Positions 35,187-47,300 of a stretch of DNA of 64,000 nucleotides are shown here, piece after piece (position 1 is the stretch's first letter; the number at the start of each line of letters is the position of its first letter). Made by a program: the position numbers and the translations under genes. This DNA comes from Castanea sativa. Lineage: Eukaryota; Streptophyta; Magnoliopsida; Fagales; Fagaceae. Below the pieces are notes generated by a model. It worked only from the letters and a program-made list of their open reading frames with translations. It was not told the origin of the DNA and made no database searches. Location of the stretch: positions 51,879,751-51,943,750 of the forward strand of contig NC_134020.1 of the NCBI RefSeq assembly GCF_040712315.1, read 5' to 3'.

Positions 35187-37291
35187 CTGTCAATTGACAC
35201 AGAAACACATGAGCCAGGGAAGTAAAATGTAAGCTAGTATAGATTTAAGTGAATACCAACAGCAAACTCTAGAAAAGCAACGGAAGACAATAACTTACTG
35301 TTGGCATAAAAATAACAATACAAAAGGTTAAATCCCTAATAAGTTACAGCCAAAGTTAATGTCTTAATATTATATACTTAATTTACCTAATGGGAGTCAT
35401 CATTATAATGGAGGCAACGCAAACATGGTTTGAAGGCTAGGTAACAAGCAGTCTAGCATTCACTTGGTTTATTGGATTATGGTCTTTGGTTTAAGAATAT
35501 GGTCTTCTATAGTCTATCTAGGGTTTTCTTATAAATAACTGATGTTCATAATATAACAAGGGAGTGCTTTTTTGAGGTTCAATTCAAAACAATTTACTAT
35601 GGATTGTAGTTCCATACTTGTTAAATAATTGATGTAGGAGCACAACTAGAAATTATTTCAACATTTTATTTTGGATTTTCATTGGATTATTTCAAACTTT
35701 AAGTTTTTACTTTTTAATTATTTAGTTTTGAGTTATGATAACGCCCAAGGGTTACCATGTGACTATTCTAGATGGTGAAGCTAAATCAATAACTAGATTA
35801 ATCATTTCCTAACAACTTAAACTTTAGGTACAAGTGATAATTTATAAATGTTTAAATTGAATCGTTAATAAATTTGAGTGTTACTCTTCTTATTCTTCTT
35901 TTTTCTATTGCAATCTTGCTCCATTGATTTTGGACGAAAGTGGTATTTTGCCATTTTGATTGAATTGGCAGTCATTTTATTTATCTATTTGGTAATAATA
36001 ATAAAGATAATAAAATAACAAATAGAATAGAAATAAATTAATTAATTTTAATAGCCTGAATCATGTATCAATAGCCAATAATCATTAATGTTAGATTTAT
36101 GTATTTTGGGTGTGGATTTTTATGAGATTTTTTCTTCTCTTTGTTCAAGCTCATGAGCCGCCTAAGGCTCAGCCGTCCACCCAAATGTGGGGTGTGGACA
36201 GTTTTGTCCGATTGGTTAGCTGTCATGCTATCAATAAAATTCTTAAGGATAAGGTTTCTGAAATCGAATCAATCTATTTTGAAATCAATGGATATATTGG
36301 ATTTGCTCACGTTATTAGTGAGTTAAATAGATGTTATATGGCAATTTAAGCCAACCAGTCATTTAGGAATTATTGTAATATTTTTGTAAAAATATTAGAA
36401 ACATAGCATTTCTCAAATTGTTATAACTAAAATTTGGTAAATGTTGATAATGAGTCAAAATCTAATCCACTTAATGCAAAATGAATAGATAGGATTTTAT
36501 AAGCTCTATCGTGTAGTTATACTAAAAACTCTAGAGAATCTTAGTACATAATTTTTTTTATTAAAATTTACAAACTAAAATGTTTTTGAGTAGTTATTGG
36601 TAAATGAAAAAGTACTGTTAGTAGTGGATCCAAATGAGAATCTGTAAAAAATTTGTCACTATTGTGATTGTAGTATTACTTATAACATTTTTTTAAGTCA
36701 AGAATAATCATCCCCTCTTCCCTGGGATTATGCTAATGTTTCCCAAGTTCATACATCTTATTGATCTTGATTACGATTATGGCAATTGTCCATTGCCTAA
36801 AATAGTATAAATATGAGAGAGAGAGTCAACCACAAATGGAATGGAAGAACACGATCCAATTATAGAAAAAGAATTATTATTCATACGTGCATGGAACTCG
36901 TGTCCAATTAAAGAAATCACAAACTTATATATTATTAGCTCATTACAATAAAATTATATATTTTTTTGCTTAAGAACGTGCGAAAGCGTCAATGTCCTTC
37001 AAATTCAGCCTTTGTTTTATTCCCACTTGTCTCAACCGGGTCGCCTTGATTGATACCGAACCAAAGTACATAATAATAAACCAAACCCGACGACAGTATC
37101 TGATTACTTCAATAGCAATTATTTTCTTTTAACAAATTATAATCTGCAAAAAAAAACATTACAAATCATGATTATAAGTTAATGATGAGAGAAAATAAAA
37201 GTAAAAGAAAAAAATGTCAAATGTTAGAAATAAAAATAAAAATGGCTTCCATGTAATATACTTACGTAAACCTCTAGCTAGTATACTTTAA
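35187..37291. other. XDH intron remnant, B/C junction and extensin C downstream region
   Basis: 35187-35929 matches XDH intron 13 (41582-42325). About 38 bases (35930-35967) match neither side. From 35968 the sequence aligns with 1419 and 17159 in units A and B. No gene is supported. About 110 bp near 37175-37284, just 3' of the extensin C stop codon, is absent from the other two copies. Confidence 0.75.
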
Positions 37292-38248
37292 CTAGTAACC
37301 AGTGGGAGGTGGTGGAGATTTGTAGTAGTAGGGATGTGGTGGTGGTGGGGATGGTGGTGGAGGTGACTTGTAAACGTAAGGAGGAGGAGGTGATGGGGAA
37401 GGTGGTGGAGGTGACTTATAAACGTAAGGAGGTGGAGGTGAAGGAGATGGAGGAGGTGGTGACTTGTAAACGTATGGAGGAGGAGGTGATGGGGAAGGTG
37501 GTGGAGGTGACTTATAAACGTAAGGAGGTGGTGGTGATGGTGACGGGGGTGGTGGTGACTTATAGACGTAAGGAGGTGGGGGTGAAGGAGATGGGGGAGG
37601 TGGTGACTTGTAGACATAAGGAGGAGGAGGTGAGGGTGATGGTGGTGGTGGTGACTTGTAAATGTATGGAGGAGGAGGAGATGGAGATGGTGGTGGTGGT
37701 GATTTATAAACGTATGGAGGAGGTGGGGATGGTGATGGGGGAGGTGGGGACTTGTAAATGTAAGGAGGGGGAGGTGAAGGAGACGGGGGTGGTGGAGACT
37801 TGTAGACGTAAGGAGGAGGTGGAGATGGAGATGGAGGGGGTGGGGACTTATAAACGTAAGGTGGAGGAGGTGATGGTGAAGGTGGTGGTGGTGATTTATA
37901 GTAGTAAGGAGGTGGCGATTCGTGGTGTGGAGGTGGCGATTCGTGGTGTGGAGGTGGTGGTGGTGATTTGTAGTGGTAAGGAGGTGGTGATTTATAGTAG
38001 TAAGGAGGTGGTGATTCGTGGTTTGGAGGTGGTGGTGGTGATTTGTAGTGGTAAGGAGGTGGTGATTTGTGGTGAAGAGGTGGTGGTGGTGATTTGTAAA
38101 TGTAAGGAGGTGGTGGAGGAGATGTATAAACGTAAGGTGGTGGAGGTGGAGAAGCGTAAATGTAAGGCTTGTGATCATCGGCAGCTACATTGGTAGCTAA
38201 TAAGATTAGTGCCAATGCATAGACAAGGTGAGGCCAAAGATTGGCCAT
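37292..38248 (-). CDS. Extensin, copy C
   Basis: Single-exon gene for a 318-residue extensin, same signal peptide as A and B. Its N-terminal variable part is longer (to about residue 118), with an extra YVYT/YIYK pair and duplicated YHYK, HHE and YYYK blocks. It is followed by 11 copies of the 16-residue SPPPPSPSPPPPY[VI]YK unit and the 24-residue tail SPPPPSPPPPHPYYYK then SPPPPTGY. Total length equals copy B by coincidence of different gains and losses. The frame is open, the TATA box is conserved, and it is probably functional as a cross-linkable wall glycoprotein. Confidence 0.95.
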   Translation of the reverse strand: MANLWPHLVYALALILLATNVAADDHKPYIYASPPPPPYVYTSPPPPPYIYKSPPPPLHHKSPPPYHYKSPPPPPNHESPPPYYYKSPPPYHYKSPPPPPHHESPPPHHESPPPYYYKSPPPPSPSPPPPYVYKSPPPPSPSPPPPYVYKSPPPPSPSPPPPYIYKSPPPPSPSPPPPYVYKSPPPPSPSPPPPYIYKSPPPPSPSPPPPYVYKSPPPPSPSPPPPYVYKSPPPPSPSPPPPYVYKSPPPPSPSPPPPYVYKSPPPPSPSPPPPYVYKSPPPPSPSPPPPYVYKSPPPPSPPPPHPYYYKSPPPPTGY

Positions 38249-38348
38249 TTTTTGAGCAACACTAGAGTAGTCCCAAGGCTTCGGTGACTTCTCTGGCTTA
38301 GAATAGATTTAGACTAGTTTGTGAGTGAACACTGAGGCAAGGCTGACA

Positions 38349-38357
38349 CTTTATATA
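38349..38357 (-). promoter_or_regulatory. TATA box of extensin C
   Basis: TATATAAAG on the minus strand about 100 bp upstream of the ATG, same context as copies A and B. Confidence 0.75.
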
Positions 38358-41338
38358 GCCATCCCTTCAATGAGTAGATCACATTGTAGTCCATTAATAT
38401 AATATAATTTTGAAAGTTCTGTACCTTCTTTTGTAATTAAAAATAGAGGCCAATGGGATCCCATTAAAGTCTACGTACATCATGTACTTATGCTCTGAAA
38501 TAGTCCAGATGAACCATAAGATTAAAAATATATATATATACTAGTAGATTACAATGTGATCTAGTTTTGGAAGAAACTTTCTAGTTTTGTTAAAGTCTTT
38601 GGTTGATATTTTAATGAAAACTATACTGAAGATTGGGACCATTAAAACTAATTAAATAGTAGCATCAATCTTGGACTTTTGAACATTTTCGTATTTGCAT
38701 GTGTTGCAGAAAGAGTCATATATGATTGTTTCAGACCAAGCAAAAACTCAGTGGCAAACTTTCTTAGCAATATTAATTGCCTGGTACTCCTTGTTATTAT
38801 AATTAGCAACAACATCACGCGTAGACCATATGTAAATGATGTCTGCTATACATTATTGATCAATTTCTTAAGAGCTTCTTTTAATTAATTCTTTTTTTTT
38901 TAATGTGGCAAAGTAGGTTTCAAACCACGTGTATATTATTCCACAACAAGAGATTTTAAGTTTTTGAAACTAATTAATGGTTTGTATCATTGTAAATGTG
39001 TGTTGGCCAATTTCTTTTTCTTTTCTTTTTTTTTTTGAATGGAATTATTGGCCAATTTCTTGAAAATTTTAGTTTCTGAAAAAAATTAATGGTTTATATC
39101 ATTGTAATTGGCCAATTTTTTTTTCTTTTTTTGAACGGATTTAATGGAAAATTTCTTGACAATTTAGTTTTTGAAATAATTATTGGTTTCAATCATTGTC
39201 ATAACCTAATTATCTGCTTCTTCTTCTTCTTCTTCTTCTTTTTTTTTCTTTTATTGAAAATCTTATTTATCTAACCCCACTGCAAGGTTGTCAAGTTGAT
39301 GGCCTAACAGCTCCTACTCATAATGCACTGAGGTCTACGTACAAATAACACTTCTGACAAACGTTAACATTGACAATGTGGTTTTTGTAATTAATTAATA
39401 TAAGGCCCAGTTCATATTAAAACAAATTTGTGGGGACTAGAACCGCGTGGTTAGGTGTGAAAACCTAGAAATCCTCGTCCATTTATACATTATACATTAT
39501 TCTGTACATTACGTTTTTTGACTTTATTGCCAATTGCATCTCATTTTCATGTGGAAAATTCCAAGTAATGGTGAAGTACAGTATAGTTTTGATTTGCCGC
39601 CTAAGCTGACTCCAGCACATAGGACATTTTGTTGGCTTGCTCAGAATAGATTGCATTATCAACATCTCAAATGAAATGGTCAATTATGTGACATACGAGG
39701 CATTTAATGGTCAATAGTGCTGCCTCTTTTTACAATTATGGTAAATTTCACCACATATTTAATGAGTAAATCTCACTATAAATGTGAAAGAAAAAAAATC
39801 ATTCATGGTACATCAAGAGTACCTAAGAATTACTTGTGCCTATAGAGTTTAGTGTTAATTATGCAGAGATTATGGATTTAAGGGTGTTCTGAAATAAAAT
39901 GCTTGAAAGAGTTATACATTCTCATCTTTTCCGCTATTCATGCAACTTTGGGAAAGGATTCCTAAATCCTAATGCAAACACACTTCAATAATTTCTAATG
40001 GTCCTTGAGCAAAAAGAGAGAGAGATAGAGAGAGTTCTGATGGCCTGAATATGACTTCTTTTATAAATAAGAGTCAAAACTCAAAAAAAGGCATGGATGA
40101 AGATATATTGTAACTTTTCTTTTCAAAGTTTTCATCCTTTAGATTTCTTTTTTCATTCTTTATCCACATACATTGCATATTGTTTTATTAATATATTCTC
40201 CAAATAATTGTTAGGTAATTGCTTTATTTTGTCCATATTTCGAACCATGGAACTTTGATTTTTTGCCTTCTTGATTTCTTAGGTTACACACCTGTGGGAT
40301 TTGAAACCATTAACTCACTTTTTTTTTTCTTCTATGAAGAGGGAATTTACTTAATTCTATAAAGGCAAAAAGTCAGTAAAAATCATTGGATAGCTAACAC
40401 CCTAGGAATTAGCATTTGAGTTAAAAACTTATTGTTAAGTTTGATTTTAAGTAATTATACATGGATCATTGAAAGTTTGAAACCATGAAGATTAGCTAGT
40501 TAATCGGTAATTATATCCTGTCAATTTTGAATATGATATAAAAGGTTTCGTGAAAATGAAATTTCATTTATTTCATTATTAAACAAAGTAAACGCATAAC
40601 ATTTAGCTCCAACTAGAGTCAGAGAACAAAGACAGACAATAAATACATTTGACTCAGTACAAGGAAGCATTGTAATGCTTTTCTTGTTTCATATCAATAT
40701 CGTGGCCGATTAAATGTCTTACCAATTCAAGCCTCTCTGGACTGCAACCATGATGTAATTTGCTTGAAATATTCGAAAATAGAGCCATTGAAAGCAATTT
40801 AGTGACAATAGACAATTTGCTTGAAAGATTCCAAGTAGAGCTAATTTTGAACACAATTTAGTGACGAGAGAATTTCTACCAACTTCAACTGCCCCCTCCT
40901 TGACAATTCTCATGATGACATGCCATTGTGTCCTTTTGTCCGGAGCTCGTTTGTGAGAATTTATTTGCATTGAATTATTGGATTAGAAAAACAAGTTTAA
41001 GCCAAAATATAGTTTTACTTTGAAAAAGTAAAAGTTTTAAGAAGTTGTATATAAACTAGATAAGTTGAATAAAATTTTGCACTGTTCTGACCGGTCAAAA
41101 AAAAAAATGACTGCTTGTAATTACATTTTGCACTTGTAAGTACATCTAGTACCATATACTAAACAATGAGAATACCATTATTTAACTTACAAAAAGGGTG
41201 TTCCCCTTGCTCTCCCCTGACTACCAAGTCAGTTTATTTTATTTTATTTTACTTTGAGGAGGAAGCATTGTTAAAGACATGTAAACTGTACAAAGTGAGA
41301 ATTTTAAGATATGCTAAAAATGAAACATGACTAGTGCA
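38358..41338. other. Intergenic region between extensin C and XDH
   Basis: No supported gene. Contains the extensin promoter region and sequence shared with units A and B. The empty MULE target taaacaatg is at 41160-41168. The XDH 3' UTR would lie just below 41339. Confidence 0.6.
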
Positions 41339-44300
41339 TCAAACACTGAGCTTAGGGTGGAAATCAGAGCTGATAAATGGTGCGGTGAACTCATCCAAAC
41401 AAGCCATCCGGATGCGTTCGGGTGTTGCAGGATTATCCAGAGGAAACCAGTCATTACAACCCACTTCTGCTCTTGCAGCTGTTATGGCATCTTTGATGGC
41501 AAAAAAGACAGCTGAGGCCAGAAAAAATGGAGGCTCACCAACAGCTTTAGATGAATGGATGGCCTTCACGTTTGGATGACCCTGTCAATTGACACAGAAA
41601 CACATAAGCCAGGGAAGTAAAATGTAAGCTGGTATAGATTTAAGTGAATACCAACAGCAAACTCTAGAAAAGCAACGGAAGACAATAATTTACTTTTGAC
41701 ATAAAAATAACAATACAAAAGGTTAAATCCCTAATAAGTTACAGCCAAAGTTAATAGCTTAACATTATATACTTAATTTACCAAATGGGAGTCATCATTA
41801 TAATGGAGGCAAAGCAAACATGGTTTGATGGCTAGGTAACAAGCAGTCTGGCATTCACTTGATTTATTGGATTATGGTCTTTGGTTTAAGAAAATGGTCT
41901 TCTATAGTCTATCTAGGGTTTTCTTATAAATAACTGATGTTCATAATAGAACAAGGGAGTGTTTTCTTCAGGTTCAATTCAAAACAATTTACCATGGATT
42001 CAGTAGTTCCATACTGGTTAAATAATTGATTAGGAGCACAACTAGAAATTATTTCAATATTTTATTTTGGATTTTCATTGGATTATTTCAAACTTTAAGT
42101 TTTTACTTTTTAATTATTTAGTTTTGAGTTATGATAACGCCCAAGGGTTACCATGTGACTGTTCTAGATGGTGAAGCTGCATCAATAACTAGATTCATCC
42201 TTTCCTAACAATTTAAACTTTTGGTACAAGTGAAAATTTATAAATGTTTAAGTTGAATCGTTAATAAATTTGAGTGTTACTCTTCTTGTTCTTCTTTTAT
42301 CTATTGCAATCTTGCTCCATTGATTCTAAAAGATCCAACACAATAGATTAATCAAAACGACATCACAAAATCATAGTTCTACAACCTTCCCTTGGACACC
42401 TTATCCATTTCTAAAGTGAAAGATAAGACATGCCCTAATAGCATCTCATCTTCTTTCAACACCTTTTTTGTGTCATTCACATCATGTAAATAACTATGAG
42501 CATTCTCATGTCTCAACTCATTTTTAAATCAAAATATCATTTCTTGTTAAATTTTTAACATTCATCCAAATCTCTATGTTCAAATGGGTTCTTCATTATA
42601 GAGGTGATTCTAAATCCGATAAAAAATAAAAAACACAACCCAGCCTCCTCCCAACTCCCTAACTTCATTCCCAAAGGCATTTGAGAAGCAATTAGTTGAG
42701 TGTACCTTCAGAAGTGAAACATTGAATTTGAAGGGGACATCATTCATAGAAGGAATTTTGTAACTTCCAGGTCCGCATGTGTAAAGGCATCCCGGTGGGA
42801 TCCACTTATGAGCTGCATCTCCCCACTTTAGCTCTTCTAGGGCTACCCAACCTAAACCTTGTATAAAGGCTCCTTCAATCTGTTAGAAAAATCAAAGCAT
42901 ACACCAACTCATCAGAATATAAATTAAGACCATATTGGTTTCAAGTGTAACAAACTCCAACAGAAGAAAGGTTCAAGATGCAAATAATGATCATGAAAAT
43001 GTCCACACACCAGACAGAATGTACGAATAATATCAGCAACAATCAAATAAATGGCACTGGAGTTCAAACATCAGTTTCCCAAGTTTACAAGACTATAACG
43101 TATGAAGCAGGACTGGCATTCACCTCGAAGTCCAGAACAAAAGGATTTCAGTACATATATTTAAATTACTTAAGTATTAGGAGGCTGAGGAACCGATATA
43201 TATACAATTTAAAATATAATCTAGGAGAAAATGGAAAAAGGCAATTAATTACAAAAAGAAAAGAAAAGATGAGTCTGTCCAAGGAAAAGCACCTGTCCAA
43301 CATCAATTGCTGGATTGAGAGAATATCCAAGATCCAAGATGACATTTGCCGCCCTTGTGTGAAAATCTCCAGTCAATGTGTCAATTTCAACCTCAGCAAA
43401 TGCAGCACCATATGTGTAATACTTGAATGGGTTTCCTTTACCAGTCTTCCAATCAAAGTCAAGTTCAGGGGTGATATAAAATCCATGTGCTGAAAGGTCT
43501 ATTCGTGCCATATAGCATGCATTCGCCAGCTGAGAATAAATGAAAACACCACATAATTTTCTCATCAGACTGCCCATGAGAACAAAGGCTCTCAATAGCA
43601 AAGAACATTTATAAATATAAAATAGCATTCATGTTAAATAACATATACTCCTCTTTAAAAATTTGTTTGTTTCCTTTAAAGAAAATATAGAACTCATTCA
43701 ATCTGTAAAACAAATAGATCATAGATTTGATGATTTGATCATCCAAAGGATTAATACAGTTATACAAAACTATGAAAACAAAGGTACCTTGGCAAATGAG
43801 TCAAAATTATGTTCTGAAGCAATAGGTGCCATACGTGCCTTTATTTGCTCGCATGCATCCAAAACTGCTGATCCATATATATCAGAACTTGCAGAAGCAG
43901 CTGTTGGTGATGAATTAGGGACCTGATTTGGCAGCACAACAAAAACAACACACATATATGTTTATAACTTTATACTGTATATGCATATATGTATGCAAGT
44001 ACACATTTATGTATGAAGAATAAGATGATTCAATACCATCATTTAATATAAAAGCAATCCGTGATCTATTTCTAGTTTTCACACAGAATCTTTAATGGTT
44101 TCATTTCCACTTTAATGTTAAGAAATGTTACCATTCCATGATTCTAATGGAGACTGATGAGAGAAAACATTCCAGGTTGAACTACTGGCAATTTAGAGAG
44201 TTTAAGAATCAATTAGAAAGGCCAAGCACTTCATTTTCTTTTTTTTTCTTTTTTTTGAATTATTTGGAAAAGGAAAAACAGAACAAGTGGAAGGGGCTAC

Positions 44301-47300
44301 TCCTCTCTAAATATGGGTTGCAGAAGATATTTTATGATGCTTGTTACTGATACAGCTGTCACACATCAGATAAGTAACTACGCGGAAATCACATTTGTTT
44401 GATTCCCTTTTCATCTCACATTAGTCAATGGTTTTTAAAAAAAAATACAAGGACAAGTATTTTACAAAACTTCCATTTTATTCATTTTTTCTAGCACTTT
44501 CGATAAAAGGTACAACCATGCGAAGTCCCACCAGTGATACCAATGATTATTTTCTGCTGAACATGGTCTGGAGTAAATAACTAAACAAGACGTAAACCTT
44601 TAACAAAACATCGCTTATTACCTTGTCAGTACTTGTCTCAGATATAAAGACAGAACTGAGAGGGATATTGAAGGCAGAAGCAGCAATCTGAGCAACTTTT
44701 GTGTGTAAACCTTGCCCCATCTCAACACCTCCATGTGTAACTAATACAGTTCCATCGGTATAAACATGAACAAGAGCACCAGCCTACGGTCATTAGGCAG
44801 ATTTACATAATCAGGATCTGATGACATGATTCTAGAATAAACATAAAATGCAAACCTCATAGCCCAAAAGTAAGAATGTCATAACAAATTCAACCAGTAA
44901 TAATAGTTCGGCAATCTATAAATTTTCAAAACTGATGGAGTACCATGAAAGAAACTACTATAGACATATATATAGGGCATCCCAAAACAAATTCTAATAT
45001 CCAAGCATTAATTTGGCACATGTCAGATAATGCCAAGGGTACTTCAGTTTGGGCTCAGTAGTAATTTAGTCATCTATATATATGGATGTAATGCTTTCTA
45101 TTCAAAGGAAAAGAGTAATTTTTCTAATTTTCAGAAACAGAGAAGCTTTCTATTCAAGGGTAAAAAGTTAGTTTCAATTAATCCCAAATGTTTTCTACCA
45201 AAAAAAAATCCTAATTGTGCCACCTCATGCACAACTACTATCATTTATGTAGTTCAAGCAGCTAGGAATAACTGAAACAAAGGGGAGAATAAAAATGTAG
45301 AAAGGAATTCACAGTGCGTCACCCTCTGTGGGGAGAGAATATTGAAGCAAAATTTTGGAGCAGTAGCTACTCGTCTCCCAGTTCATATCCAAGGGAGTTT
45401 AATCTTGTTGAGCTGGCAGAGGTTACATAAACTAAGTTACAAATATTGGAACTTCACTCCAGATTTATCCCTGTAAACCACTCCCCTCCTCCCTTGCAGC
45501 AGTAACATAATCTCCCAAGTTCATTACTTCTTTCAGAGCACAAACCAAAATGATCCTCAAAATGCCAGTAAAGTCCATATAGGCTAATCAATTTTGTAGA
45601 ATAAATTACACATACAGAAAACATGTTACCTGGTTCATGAATTTTGCCGTAAAGGATATGCCAAATTTGGTCGGAACAATAGCAATTCCACGCTTCCTCC
45701 ACCGGTTATTAACATTGAACTGGTTTACTTCTTTACGAGCATTCAGAAAGTCACAAGATATTTTCAATTCATTCTAGACCTGGGACAACGTACAGTGTAG
45801 AAGTTGTTGGCCATAGTGCAGCACTGAACCTTCTCCTTGAAAATTAATTTCCTAAAAATAATTTCAAATGATGAATTTAATAGGAAGAACAATAACAACA
45901 GCATGGGTAGTGATAATAAACTGCATGGGTAGTGATAATAAAGTGAAGCCATAACAAAAGAACATCAAGTTGAGAAGATAGTGTAACTCACCTTTATCTC
46001 TTCTGGGCTTTTCTTGAGTTCTACTGCAATTCTTTGAATCCAATTTTCAGCAATAATCATACCTTGAGGACCACCAAATCCTCTAAAGGCAGTGTTACTG
46101 GGGTAATTAGTGAAGCAAACCCTTCCAACAATCCTCATATTTGGTATCTCATAGACATTATCTGAGTGAAACATAGCACGTTCGAGGACAGCAAGAGAAA
46201 GGTCCATTGAATTTCCAGCATTATTGTAAATTTCAAGATCCAGTGCAAGCACTTTCCCCTCATTTGTGAACCCAACCTAAGCCAAGTAATGAACTTTCAT
46301 CATTTTTTTCTTCCATCACATAAACTTTCAAGGAAAGGTTGATGAGTGCAATCACAAAAAACCCATTAAATCAACGGGAAAATTTTATAAGACAACTATA
46401 CCACCAGCTATGCCATGGTATTAAAGACTGGAATACAAAGAAGCAAAACTTCATAAAATGAGTGTAGCAAAAAACAAGAACTCAGATGAGTGGAAACTAT
46501 AGATACTTTTTTTTTTTAGTGGAAACTAGAGATACTTAAAAAGATAAGTTGATGCTGGAAAGTATGTCACTTAACAAAAACTTAAGACAAAATCACAGAA
46601 TTAATTTCTTGGAGTAAATCAAGGGATTGAAAGAATCAATTATGTTGATATGAAATTCAAATTCAAAATACATGAAATAACTTGATAATTGACCTAATTT
46701 CAAACTCTATAAATCCCATTATAAGTCTAGGTTCCATTGAAATGTGCTATCAATCAATCAAGCTCTTAGGCGTTTGGTGTTGGGGACATAGGTCTTAGTG
46801 ACTGGTCCACTTTAATATCTTCAATCTTCCATTCTCATCTTCTCTTTATGTTTCATAACATTTCAAAATTTGACAATAAAAATAAGAATGAAGTTGTGAA
46901 CCCCTAAGGTGAAAATAAATAATATGGAAGATTTACTTAAGATGGTTTGTATGGGTAAAAGTAAAACAAAGACCAAAAGGTGGCAGTGAGAACGGGTAGA
47001 AGGAAGCTTAAAACAACATGAGTAAAAATGTTGAAAAAAGTGCTAAGGAGGTTGCAAACAGTATGCTATTGCAAAGCCTAAAAAGACAGAGAAACTTTCA
47101 TTTTCCAAACCCAGTTTGGTTGAAAATAATCCTTAGTTTCATTGAGATAATTACCTTAATGAAAAGGTTTTTCAAAAAAAAACAAAAAATACCATGGAAA
47201 AAAATAAAAAACTGAACAAAATTGGAGTAACAAAAGTGTATCATAAATTGAAGAAGTGAAGGAGGTAAAGCCTTTCTTTACTTCCCTCTTCTTCTCCACT

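Larger units (their letters stand above)
14563..35929. repeat. Segmental duplication unit B
   Basis: Middle member of the triplication. It starts with the same text as position 190 (aacaaaaatcaacc), joined directly to LINE sequence of unit A. It carries extensin B, the complete Pack-MULE with a full-length LINE, and, right of the MULE, a segment matching 41160-42325 with the last XDH exon and part of XDH intron 13. Homology to unit C ends at the ccattgatt motif at about 35921-35929. Private insertions lie at 14605-15673, 20389-20506 and 26916-27136. Confidence 0.9.
35968..42325. repeat. Segmental duplication unit C
   Basis: Right member of the triplication. It starts at gcagtcattttatttatc (equivalent to 1419 and 17159), contains extensin C, an empty MULE site at 41160-41168 and the last exon of XDH, and matches unit B until about 42325 in XDH intron 13. 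It lacks the Pack-MULE, LINE and all unit A/B MITEs, and is continuous with the rest of the XDH gene, so it is the copy at the original XDH position. Confidence 0.88.

Noticed and set aside
43245..43628. Isolated minus-strand frame of 127 codons
   Set aside because: It is XDH exon 12 with intron read-through at both ends, not a separate gene.
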